From the NCBI RefSeq assembly GCF_043633585.1, contig NZ_CP141832.1, positions 1,984,001 through 2,048,000 on the forward strand: 64,000 nt of DNA, given 5' to 3'. The stretch's first letter is position 1. Every line of letters starts with the position of its first letter. The notes under the pieces were generated by a model. The model saw nothing but the letters and a program-made list of their open reading frames with translations, did no database searches and had not been told where the DNA came from. Positions 34,719 through 40,718 of the stretch are shown piece after piece. This DNA comes from Lacrimispora sinapis. Its GTDB lineage: Bacteria > Bacillota > Clostridia > Lachnospirales > Lachnospiraceae. The position numbers were made by a program, and so were the translations under genes.

Positions 34719-35087
34719 TTAAACACCATATTTTTTCAATTCTGCTCTCAAACGTTCCAGGGCCTTTTTTTCCAGTCTTGAAACATAAGATCTTGATATT
34801 CCCATTAAATCGGCAATTTCCCGCTGTGTATACTCTTTCTTACCGTGAAGGCCATAACGCATGCCAATAATGGTTTTTTCATTTTCCTTCAGGCAGCTGT
34901 CAAACGCCTGATACAGTTCCTTGATATCCTGTTTTAAAATAATGGTTTCCAGAGTCTCTTTATTTTCCATTTCAATTACATCAACAAGACTTACGGTCTC
35001 TCCATCCTTGTCTACGCCGATGGGTTCAAACAAAGAAACCTCTTTTGAATATTTTTTATTTGCACGAAGAAGCATTAGGATCTCATT
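34719..35087 (-). CDS. sigK: RNA polymerase sigma factor SigK, 3' half (interrupted by skin-like element)
   Basis: C-terminal half of the late mother-cell sigma factor. After the junction it reads ILMLLRANKKYSKEVSLFEPIG, DGETVSLVDVIEMENKETLE and region 4 (EYTQREIADLMGISRSYVSRLEKKA), matching Bacillus SigK (LRALKKTKKDVSLHDPIG, TQREIAKELGISRSYVSRIEK). No ribosome binding site or start precedes it; the open frame extends into the recombinase gene but encodes nonsense there. Joined at the AATGA repeat to the 5' half at 38179-38447 it gives 633 nt, 211 codons with the stop, in frame. By itself this half should not be expressed. Confidence 0.93.
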   Translation of the reverse strand, partial: NEILMLLRANKKYSKEVSLFEPIGVDKDGETVSLVDVIEMENKETLETIILKQDIKELYQAFDSCLKENEKTIIGMRYGLHGKKEYTQREIADLMGISRSYVSRLEKKALERLRAELKKYGV

Positions 35088-35088
35088 T
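35076..35088 (-). repeat. Skin-like element attachment repeat, recombinase-proximal end
   Basis: Minus strand AAATGAGATCCTA. Its partner is AAATGATATCCTA at 38172-38184 (12 of 13 identical). The AATGA core (35083-35087) equals the core of the Bacillus skin junction. The TGA of this core is also the stop codon of the recombinase gene. Confidence 0.9.
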
Positions 35089-36750
35089 GCTATGGTCTCC
35101 CTGCGGCTCCTCTGCTCCAAAGTAATACAGATGTAGGTTCTTCCCATCCCATACTGCCTTTTTCACCAGTGCCCGGACCGCCATACGCTTCTGCTCTACA
35201 TCCATAATATCTACGGTACTTTGAAAGGATACCAAGGTCTGCTTTACAAGTTCAAATTCCAGGTCGGATAGTTCTTTGCTTACCGCTGCTGCTTCCAGTT
35301 CTGCTAATCTCTGACAGTTTGTTTCTTTCTTTTGATGGAGTTCTTCAATCTGCTTTACAATATATTCTTCTGCAGCGGTCCCCCCGGCTTTTTTCAGGGA
35401 AGATACAAGACCTGAGATTTCAGCCTCCACATTTTCTGATTCCTCCTTCAGACGCTGGATATGGGATTCCATCTCTTCCTTATCCTCTTTAAAAATTTTT
35501 CTGATCTGATTCAGCTGCAGCTGAAATTCCTTCTGATCTTCAGAAATATTTTTAATTTCCTCAAGAACCAGTTGATCCAGAGCATTTCCATTGGGGTTAT
35601 TCATGCGGCAGCACACCATGCGGCTTTTTTCCTTTGTGGAGCATAAATAAGAATAGATCTGCTCCCCTTTAGAATTAAACCGTCCCGAAAGCTTTGGCCG
35701 CATATAATCTCCACATGCTCCGCAAAACAAAATACCGGACATCAGTGCCACATTGCTGCGTGGCTTCCGGTAGTTTTTTGATTTATTCCTGTCCAGCATT
35801 TTCTGGACATTAACCCACAAAGCTCCCGGGATTATACCCTCATGCTTTCCAACGGCTACGATCCATTCCTCCATGTCTTTCATCTCATGGGACTTTCCCG
35901 GCTTTTGCAGGGTACGGTTATAGGCAATCACACCGGAGGAACCGTCAAATTCCTTTTCCTCCGCAAACAAAGCCACCTTTTTTTCTTTCAGATATGTAAA
36001 AGCCTCAGGATCAGCCACCATATAGACTGGATTGGTTAAGATTCCTTTTATGGCAAAACGGCTGAACTGGCGGTTATATTTTGTTTTATATCCGTTTTGA
36101 AGCAGATATGTTTCTGTTTTTGTAAGAGAACCGGTTTCCAGAAACTTGTCATAGATTGTCCGTACCAGCTTTGCTTCTTCCGGAATCAGCTTCAGGTGAT
36201 ACGCTTTCTTTACCTTTCCCTCAATGGTTACGGAGGAAATGCTTTCAGACTTATAGCCGGTGGGAGTATTGCCCCCCAGCCATCTTCCGCTTTTGGAAAG
36301 CTCATGCATATTATCCCGGATACGTTCTGCAATGGTTTCCCGCTCCAACTGGGAAAAAACAGAAGCAATATACATCATGGCCCTGCCCATGGGGGAGGAG
36401 GTGTCAAACTGCTCTTTAATGGAAATAAAGGCTATGTGAAGCTCATTGAGTTCTTCGATCAGACTGGCAAAGTCACCAATGTTACGGCTGATTCTGTCCA
36501 GCCGGTAGCAGACAATGGCTGTAAACTTCTTTTTTTTCGCATCCTGCATCATGATTTGAAACTGAGGGCGGTCTAAGTTGCCTCCCGAAAAGCCTTCATC
36601 CTCATAGACGTAAGCACGATTGGCAGAATCTTCTCCATAGTGCGAGGAAATATATTGTCTGCACAGCTCAATCTGATTTCCAATGCTTTCTCCTTTTCCT
36701 GTAAATTTGGATTTTCTAGAATAGATTGCAAACGGTTGGTTCTTTTCCAT
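35083..36750 (-). CDS. spoIVCA: Large serine recombinase of the sigK intervening element (SpoIVCA-like)
   Basis: Site-specific recombinase of 555 residues expected to excise the element from sigK. N-terminal resolvase domain (about 1-150) with the catalytic Ser in AIYSRKSKFTGKGESIGNQ, the Arg pair in YRLDRISRNIGDF and the QFDTSSPMGRAMMYIASVFSQLERE block; recombinase domain (about 160-300); zinc ribbon (CGACGDYMRPK with CSTKEK and VCCRM, about 345-390); coiled coil (about 400-480). GGGAGGCATAGC precedes the ATG. Its stop codon lies in the attachment core, and it is transcribed in the same direction as sigK. Similar recombinases occur in phages; the position inside sigK fixes the role here. Confidence 0.93.
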   Translation of the reverse strand: MEKNQPFAIYSRKSKFTGKGESIGNQIELCRQYISSHYGEDSANRAYVYEDEGFSGGNLDRPQFQIMMQDAKKKKFTAIVCYRLDRISRNIGDFASLIEELNELHIAFISIKEQFDTSSPMGRAMMYIASVFSQLERETIAERIRDNMHELSKSGRWLGGNTPTGYKSESISSVTIEGKVKKAYHLKLIPEEAKLVRTIYDKFLETGSLTKTETYLLQNGYKTKYNRQFSRFAIKGILTNPVYMVADPEAFTYLKEKKVALFAEEKEFDGSSGVIAYNRTLQKPGKSHEMKDMEEWIVAVGKHEGIIPGALWVNVQKMLDRNKSKNYRKPRSNVALMSGILFCGACGDYMRPKLSGRFNSKGEQIYSYLCSTKEKSRMVCCRMNNPNGNALDQLVLEEIKNISEDQKEFQLQLNQIRKIFKEDKEEMESHIQRLKEESENVEAEISGLVSSLKKAGGTAAEEYIVKQIEELHQKKETNCQRLAELEAAAVSKELSDLEFELVKQTLVSFQSTVDIMDVEQKRMAVRALVKKAVWDGKNLHLYYFGAEEPQGDHSK

Positions 36751-36864
36751 TGCTATGCCTCCCTGCTGTCAAATGCTCTCTTTACCCAAAACTCCGTTCC
36801 GCAAACATACCGGACACGCAGAACCTCATACATTATAATAACTATATTTCCGAAAGCATTTATC

Positions 36865-37032
36865 ATGAATATGATCGTACACTACCCCAAAGCAGAAGCG
36901 GATCAAAAAGATTTGGGGAAAAAAGCAGCACTCATTCATAATCAGGCTGTCCTGCAGTATTTAAAACAGCTTTCTTGTCCCAATTATCAAAAACAAGCTC
37001 TTTTAAAAGAGATGTATCCAGATCATTTATAA
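36865..37032 (+). CDS. Small protein in the skin-like element, candidate recombination directionality factor
   Basis: 55 codons from ATG 36865, divergent from the recombinase gene across 114 bp. The protein begins MNMIVHYPKAEADQKDLGKK and contains HNQAVLQYLKQL and CPNYQKQALLKEMY. I recall similar short proteins (IVHYPK...A.VLQYI..LPCP..QK..LL) beside serine recombinases in clostridial elements, but could not check. The longer upstream frame to 36640 overlaps the recombinase start and looks like noise. C. difficile skin also encodes a small excision factor, so the position and size fit. No strong ribosome binding site is visible (weak GAAAG), which lowers confidence. Confidence 0.6.
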   Translation: MNMIVHYPKAEADQKDLGKKAALIHNQAVLQYLKQLSCPNYQKQALLKEMYPDHL

Positions 37033-37046
37033 ATAAATAGTAAAAG

Positions 37047-37085
37047 CCTATCATACCCCACTCGGTTTCTAAAGGGTATGATAGG
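37047..37085 (-). terminator. Terminator of the cytochrome b5-domain gene
   Basis: CCTATCATACCC (37047-37058) and GGGTATGATAGG (37074-37085) form a perfect 12-bp stem followed on the minus strand by CTTTTA. It also lies just after the 55-codon ORF on the plus strand and could serve both genes. Confidence 0.85.
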
Positions 37086-37114
37086 AGATATCTTTCCAAT
37101 CCAAATGGAGTTCT

Positions 37115-37921
37115 TTATTCTGCTGCCAGAGTGCCCACGACCGGGAGAACGCTCAAAACAAGTGCACCAGGATGGCACATCTGAAACTCATAGCTCAAAT
37201 CCCTTCCCGCAGTTAATCCAAAGAAATGATTTCCTCCAGCCCAAAGGGGATTGTTAGTTACATCATATACCACCCCATTTACCGCCACATAAGCCGGGGA
37301 ACCATCTTTCCCAGTATATTGGGACAATTCAGCCAAGGTAAATACTCTTGGTTCTTCTGGAACGGTTCCTGCTCCCGGGGTTGTTCCTGCTCCTGGTACG
37401 GTTCCTGTTCCTGGGGCTGTTCCTGTTCCTGGTACGGTTCCTGTTCCTGGGGCTGTTTCTGCTCCCGGAGCCGTTCCTGTTCCTGGTACGGTTCCTGTTC
37501 CTGGGGCTGTTCCTACTCCCGGAGCCGTTCCTGTTCCCGGTACGGTTCCTGTTCCTGGTATGGTTCCTGTTCCTGGGGCTGTTTCTGCTCCCGGAGCCGT
37601 TCCTGTTCCTGGTACGGTTCCTGTTCCTGGGGCTGTTCCTGCTCCCGGAGCCGTTCCTGTTCCTGGGGCTGTTCCCACTCCCGGAGTCGTTCCCATTCCC
37701 GGTACTGTGCCTCCTCCCGGAACCATTCCGTTATCCTCTTCCAAGGCAGCCTGATTGATCTGGCTGAAATATTGAATATGGTTTTCAAGCATGATTACCT
37801 CACTGCTTATATGATCCAGAATATCATCATTGTTGTAAAGATTGGAATGCAGCTTTTCCACATCCGAATTGATCTTCTTCAAGCTGTTGCCTACATAATT
37901 CAAAAACAATTCTAATTCCAT
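37115..37921 (-). CDS. Cytochrome b5-like heme-binding domain protein with PGTGTx repeat
   Basis: 268 residues in three parts. Residues 1-65: helical N-terminus (MELELFLNYVGNSLKKINS and onward), no signal peptide. Residues about 70-190: some 20 six-residue units of the form PG(T/A/V)(G/E)T(A/V/T/I). Residues about 195-268: cytochrome b5-like domain opening FTLAELSQYTGKDGSPAYVAVNG, with VYDVTNNPLWAGGNHFFGLTAGRDLSYEF and a late His in MCHPGAL as candidate heme ligands. ATG 37919-37921 has TGGAGGTATTGAT upstream; the extension to 37966 is rejected. It is cargo of the sigK element and would be lost from the chromosome on excision. The function is unknown; a surface or spore-layer role is only speculation. 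Confidence 0.88.
   Translation of the reverse strand: MELELFLNYVGNSLKKINSDVEKLHSNLYNNDDILDHISSEVIMLENHIQYFSQINQAALEEDNGMVPGGGTVPGMGTTPGVGTAPGTGTAPGAGTAPGTGTVPGTGTAPGAETAPGTGTIPGTGTVPGTGTAPGVGTAPGTGTVPGTGTAPGAETAPGTGTVPGTGTAPGTGTVPGAGTTPGAGTVPEEPRVFTLAELSQYTGKDGSPAYVAVNGVVYDVTNNPLWAGGNHFFGLTAGRDLSYEFQMCHPGALVLSVLPVVGTLAAE
37357..37720 (-). repeat. 18-bp coding repeat (PGTGTx units)
   Basis: About 20 copies of an 18-nt unit encode proline-glycine-threonine hexapeptides. The units are degenerate at the third and sixth residues. On the other strand they create long leucine/phenylalanine-rich open frames that are artefacts. Confidence 0.93.
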
Positions 37922-38129
37922 ATCAATACCTCCATAAAAAGAATACAGGATTATTGCTTGACCCAAAAGGAGTTTGCAGCATTGGTTTAGTAAGATATAT
38001 GCGGCAGTCTTCCGTTTAACTCTTAAATTCTTCTATTTATAAAAAAGACTTGAGGGTTTTTATTTACGGACTGCTGAAATGCTATAATTGTCCTTTTTCC
38101 TGCTTGCTATTGCTATGTATATGAAAATT

Positions 38130-38151
38130 CGTCAGGAATATTCTCCTGACG
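38130..38151. terminator. Hairpin just inside the sigK-proximal end of the element
   Basis: CGTCAGGA and TCCTGACG with loop ATATTC, and T-runs on both sides (GATTTTT on plus, AATTTTC on minus). It lies 21 bp from the attachment repeat and could end transcription of the sigK 5' half in cells with the element still integrated. Confidence 0.65.
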
Positions 38152-38156
38152 ATTTT

Positions 38157-38447
38157 TCAGAGCCGTTGTGATAGGATATCATTTTCCACACATTTGGCTG
38201 CATATGTGGCCAGCCTTGAGCCTCTGTCCGGATGGAACGTATTGACGGCTTTGATCAGACCGATGGTTCCTACAGAAAGAAGATCTTCCATATCATAATC
38301 TGTATTTTGATATTTTTTCGCCACATGGGCTACCAGACGCATATTCCGCTCGATGAGTGTGGCTCTCGCCTCCTGATCCCCTTCCTGGTATCGTTCCAGA
38401 CACTCTCGTTCCTCTCGCGCAGTTAAAGGTTTGGGAAAAGTTTTCAA
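38157..38447 (-). CDS. sigK: RNA polymerase sigma factor SigK, 5' half (interrupted by skin-like element)
   Basis: N-terminal half of SigK: KTFPKPLTAREERECLERYQ (compare FPQPLSSSEEKKYLELM in Bacillus), then region 2 with NMRLVAHVAKKYQ, DLLSVGTIGLIKAVNTFH and LATYAAKCVENDIL. The last codons inside the element (SQRL and stop) are not part of SigK. The start is TTG 38445-38447 with AAGGTGG six bases upstream; an in-frame TAA lies eight codons before, so there is no room for a pro-sequence. Joined SigK would be 210 residues. C. difficile SigK likewise lacks the pro-sequence (established knowledge). Expression should be driven by a mother-cell promoter upstream; none was identified with certainty. 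Confidence 0.93.
   Translation of the reverse strand: MKTFPKPLTAREERECLERYQEGDQEARATLIERNMRLVAHVAKKYQNTDYDMEDLLSVGTIGLIKAVNTFHPDRGSRLATYAAKCVENDILSQRL
38172..38184 (-). repeat. Skin-like element attachment repeat, sigK 5' end
   Basis: Minus strand AAATGATATCCTA within the codons for ENDIL. It is the partner of AAATGAGATCCTA at 35076-35088; the AATGA core is at 38179-38183. Confidence 0.9.
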
Positions 38448-38557
38448 AGAAAGCCACCTTAAACTTACTTACTCTCATTTTATGCCGTCCTTTCCATGAA
38501 AGTGCTTTTACAAGAAATATAGGCTGGTACTTCTTTTATTACCAACGCAAATGACAC

Positions 38558-38610
38558 AAAAAAATAACCGGACAAAAGCTCCAGGCATTTCCTGGCTTCC
38601 TGTCCGGTTA
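38558..38610 (-). terminator. Terminator of the purine gene pair
   Basis: TAACCGGACA and TGTCCGGTTA form the stem, with a further CCAGG/CCTGG inside and seven T residues on the minus strand. It is 12 bp after the stop of the AICAR transformylase gene. Confidence 0.9.
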
Positions 38611-38622
38611 AATAAAACTCCC

Positions 38623-39801
38623 TTAATGATGGAACAGACGGATCTCCGTAAACGCCATCGCCATTCCATATTTGTCACAGGTTTCTATCACCTGGTCATC
38701 ACGAACAGAACCTCCCGGCTGAGCCACATACGTCACTCCGCTTTTAAACGCCCTGTCCACGTTGTCGCCAAATGGGAAAAATGCATCGGAGCCTAAAGAA
38801 ACACCGGAAAGCTGATCCAGCCAGGCCCGTTTTTCTTCCCTTGTAAATACAGGAGGTTTCACCTTAAAAACCGACTCCCATCTGCCGTCAGCCAAGACAT
38901 CCATATAGTCCTCACCGATGTAAACATCAATGGCATTGTCCCTGTCCGCCCGGCGGATTCCATCCACAAACAAAAGATCAAGAACCTGGGGTGCCTGACG
39001 CAAATACCAGTTATCCGCCTTATTTCCTGCAAGTCTGGTACAATGAACTCTTGACTGCTGCCCGGCCCCGATGCCGATGGCCTGTCCGTCTTTAGCGTAG
39101 CAGACAGAGTTTGACTGGGTGTATTTTAAGGTGATGAGGGAAATGATCAGATCCCTCTTTGCAGAGTCGGGAATCTCTTTATTTTGTGTAACCACCTTTG
39201 TTAAAAGTCCCTCATTGATCTTTAGTTCATTTCTTCCCTGCTCAAACACAATTCCATAAACCTGCTTTTTCTCAAGTGGTTCGGGCTTGTAATCCGGGTC
39301 AATTTCAATCACATTATAATTTCCATTCTTTTTTGCCTTTAAGATTGCCAGTGCTTCCGGTTCAAATCCGGGAGCGATGACACCATCAGAGACTTCACGC
39401 TTAATGATTTTCGCCGTATCCACATCACAGATATCAGACAGAGCAATAAAATCACCAAAGGAGGACATACGGTCAGCCCCTCTGGCGCGGGCATAGGCAC
39501 AGGCCAGGGGAGAAAGTTCTCCCATATCGTCCACCCAGTAAATTTTCGCAAGAACCGGATCAAGGGGAAGACCTACGGCTGCTCCTGCAGGAGACACGTG
39601 TTTAAAAGAAGCCGCTGCAGGAAGTCCGGTTGCTTCCTTTAATTCTTTTACCAACTGCCAGCCGTTTAAGGCATCCAAAAAATTAATATATCCGGGACGC
39701 CCGCTTAATACCTGGATGGGGAGTTCCTTTTCTCCGGACATATAGATCCGTGATGGTTTCTGATTGGGGTTACAGCCATATTTTAATTCCAGTTCGTTCA
39801 T
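38623..39801 (-). CDS. purH: AICAR transformylase (stand-alone PurH transformylase domain)
   Basis: Transfers a formyl group from 10-formyl-THF to AICAR, the penultimate purine step. 392 residues covering only the AICARFT part of PurH; the MGS-like IMP cyclohydrolase domain is absent. Blocks seen: ELKYGCNPNQKPSRIY, AAASFKHVSPAGAAVGLPL, YTQSNSVCYAKDGQAIGIGAGQQSRVHC and ASDAFFPFGDNVDRA-like GSDAFFPFGDNVDRAFKSGV. ATG 39799-39801 has AGGAG eight bases upstream; an in-frame GTG just before is less likely. The PurO-like gene 14 bp upstream supplies the missing cyclohydrolase. Both are under the ZTP riboswitch; ZTP/ZMP is derived from this enzyme's substrate. Confidence 0.94.
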   Translation of the reverse strand: MNELELKYGCNPNQKPSRIYMSGEKELPIQVLSGRPGYINFLDALNGWQLVKELKEATGLPAAASFKHVSPAGAAVGLPLDPVLAKIYWVDDMGELSPLACAYARARGADRMSSFGDFIALSDICDVDTAKIIKREVSDGVIAPGFEPEALAILKAKKNGNYNVIEIDPDYKPEPLEKKQVYGIVFEQGRNELKINEGLLTKVVTQNKEIPDSAKRDLIISLITLKYTQSNSVCYAKDGQAIGIGAGQQSRVHCTRLAGNKADNWYLRQAPQVLDLLFVDGIRRADRDNAIDVYIGEDYMDVLADGRWESVFKVKPPVFTREEKRAWLDQLSGVSLGSDAFFPFGDNVDRAFKSGVTYVAQPGGSVRDDQVIETCDKYGMAMAFTEIRLFHH

Positions 39802-39815
39802 CCTCAGCACTCCTG

Positions 39816-40529
39816 TTATTTGTTCTTATTTATAATTCGGGTTTCATACGTCTGGGTCTTTATATCAATATATCTTACAAACAGAGAAACTTTGTTTTCC
39901 TCGTTTAGATTCTCCCAGATCATTTCCGTAAATTCATCCAGATCATTCTTTGTCTCCACAAGCTTTGGTTCTCCTTCAAAACTGGGAAGCGGATTCCCGT
40001 CCTGCAGATAGGTATGGATAAAATGTGCCTCCCCTGCTGTGGGATTTTCATAAGCAAAGGTATAGCGGTTGCATGATTCCGGATTTCCATGGTTGCTCTT
40101 TAAGATGGACATGGCATAATGGAACTGTCCCCCTTCCATATGCAGAATGCCCGATATACGAGGGGTATAGTTGGGACTGTCCGGTTCAAATTCTCTGCTT
40201 CGGAGAGACTGCTCGAAGGTGAGCTGGGAATCCAATCCCTCATAAATGGTATCGGTCTGATCTCCATTGGTAACTATGGTCTTATTTCCCAAAACACGGA
40301 CCGGTGCATAAATAATCAGGCTGGGGTCTGTCAGTTTGGAAGGATCAAATGCCTGGGTGCGGATGCCCTCCCCCTCTTCCACAAATATGCGGTTTCGGCT
40401 GTTCTCACTTCTTCCCATGATAAAATATGCGGCAACTGCCTTTGTTCCGTCCGGGGTTTTTCCGATCACAATTCCTCTTCCCGGATAAGAATTGCTTTTT
40501 AAATCGTCCTTTAAAGAAATCAAATTCAT
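39816..40529 (-). CDS. purO: IMP cyclohydrolase, PurO-like
   Basis: Closes FAICAR to IMP. 237 residues of the PurO/IMP_cyclohyd family, which is unrelated to the PurH cyclohydrolase domain. Seen: SYPGRGIVIGKTPDGTKAVAAYFIMGRSENSRNR at the N-terminus, and PNYTPRISGILHMEGGQFHYAMSILKSNHGNPESCNRYTF later. The start is ATG 40527-40529 behind AAGGAGGA (spacing 8); the frame extension to 40640 runs through the riboswitch and is not coding. It is cotranscribed with the AICAR transformylase gene 14 bp downstream. Confidence 0.92.
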   Translation of the reverse strand: MNLISLKDDLKSNSYPGRGIVIGKTPDGTKAVAAYFIMGRSENSRNRIFVEEGEGIRTQAFDPSKLTDPSLIIYAPVRVLGNKTIVTNGDQTDTIYEGLDSQLTFEQSLRSREFEPDSPNYTPRISGILHMEGGQFHYAMSILKSNHGNPESCNRYTFAYENPTAGEAHFIHTYLQDGNPLPSFEGEPKLVETKNDLDEFTEMIWENLNEENKVSLFVRYIDIKTQTYETRIINKNK

Positions 40530-40560
40530 AAAATTTGGTCCTCCTTCATCGCTTATACGC

Positions 40561-40600
40561 AAAAAACCGCCTGGGCATCCCATAGCGGTGCCCAGGCGGT
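40561..40600 (-). terminator. Riboswitch-controlled terminator
   Basis: ACCGCCTGGGC (40600-40590 on the minus strand) pairs with GCCCAGGCGGT and is followed by TTTTTT. The first arm is also the conserved 3' part of the ZTP aptamer, so ligand binding should prevent terminator formation. Confidence 0.9.
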
Positions 40601-40662
40601 CGGCTTCAATTCGTAACGTGCTCCCCGTGGTTATCTCCACTTATCCGCCAGTCGCACGTACC
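40590..40662 (-). ncRNA. ZTP (pfl) riboswitch
   Basis: Minus strand GTACGTGCGACTGGCGG, then GTGGAGATAACCAC, GGGGAGCACGTTAC and CCGCCTGGGC. These match the conserved pfl blocks (GACUGGCG, CCACGGGGAGC, CCGCCUGGGC). The aptamer overlaps the terminator described separately. It controls the purO-purH pair and should turn expression on when ZMP/ZTP accumulates under low 10-formyl-THF. Confidence 0.94.
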
Positions 40663-40671
40663 ATGTTAAAC

Positions 40672-40700
40672 ATCATATACGATACTTCTCTAAAAAGCAA
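40672..40700 (-). promoter_or_regulatory. Promoter of the ZTP riboswitch transcript
   Basis: Minus strand TTGCTT (40700-40695) and TATGAT (40677-40672) are 17 bp apart, about 10 nt before the aptamer. Confidence 0.6.
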
Positions 40701-40718
40701 GTACTTTTTCCAATTCAA

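Larger units (their letters stand above)
35083..38178. mobile_element. Small skin-like (sigK intervening) element, about 3.1 kb
   Basis: DNA between two AATGA cores (35083-35087 and 38179-38183) that separate the two halves of sigK. Excision at the core would release a 3,096-bp circle and restore ENEILMLLRANKK across the joint. The contents are a large serine recombinase, a 55-codon divergent ORF and a cytochrome b5-domain repeat protein. The Bacillus subtilis skin (about 48 kb) and Clostridioides difficile skin (about 15 kb) are much larger and phage-like (established knowledge). No phage structural genes are present here. Confidence 0.92.

Noticed and set aside
34719..35147. The sigK 3' half as an independent 142-residue sigma factor
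   Set aside because: Its first 20 codons overlap the recombinase end out of frame and have no ribosome binding site; homology to SigK begins exactly at the attachment repeat.
36640..36864. N-terminal extension of the small element ORF
   Set aside because: It overlaps the recombinase start and its predicted residues look unlike a coding sequence; the ATG at 36865 begins the plausible part.
37226..37915. Long open frames on the plus strand rich in Cys/Ser/Trp or Leu/Phe opposite the repeat protein
   Set aside because: They are shadows of the 18-bp repeat; they lack ribosome binding sites, and the opposite frame encodes a recognisable cytochrome b5 domain.
40530..40640. Upstream extension of the PurO-like gene
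   Set aside because: This stretch is the ZTP aptamer and terminator; AAGGAGGA fixes the start at 40529.
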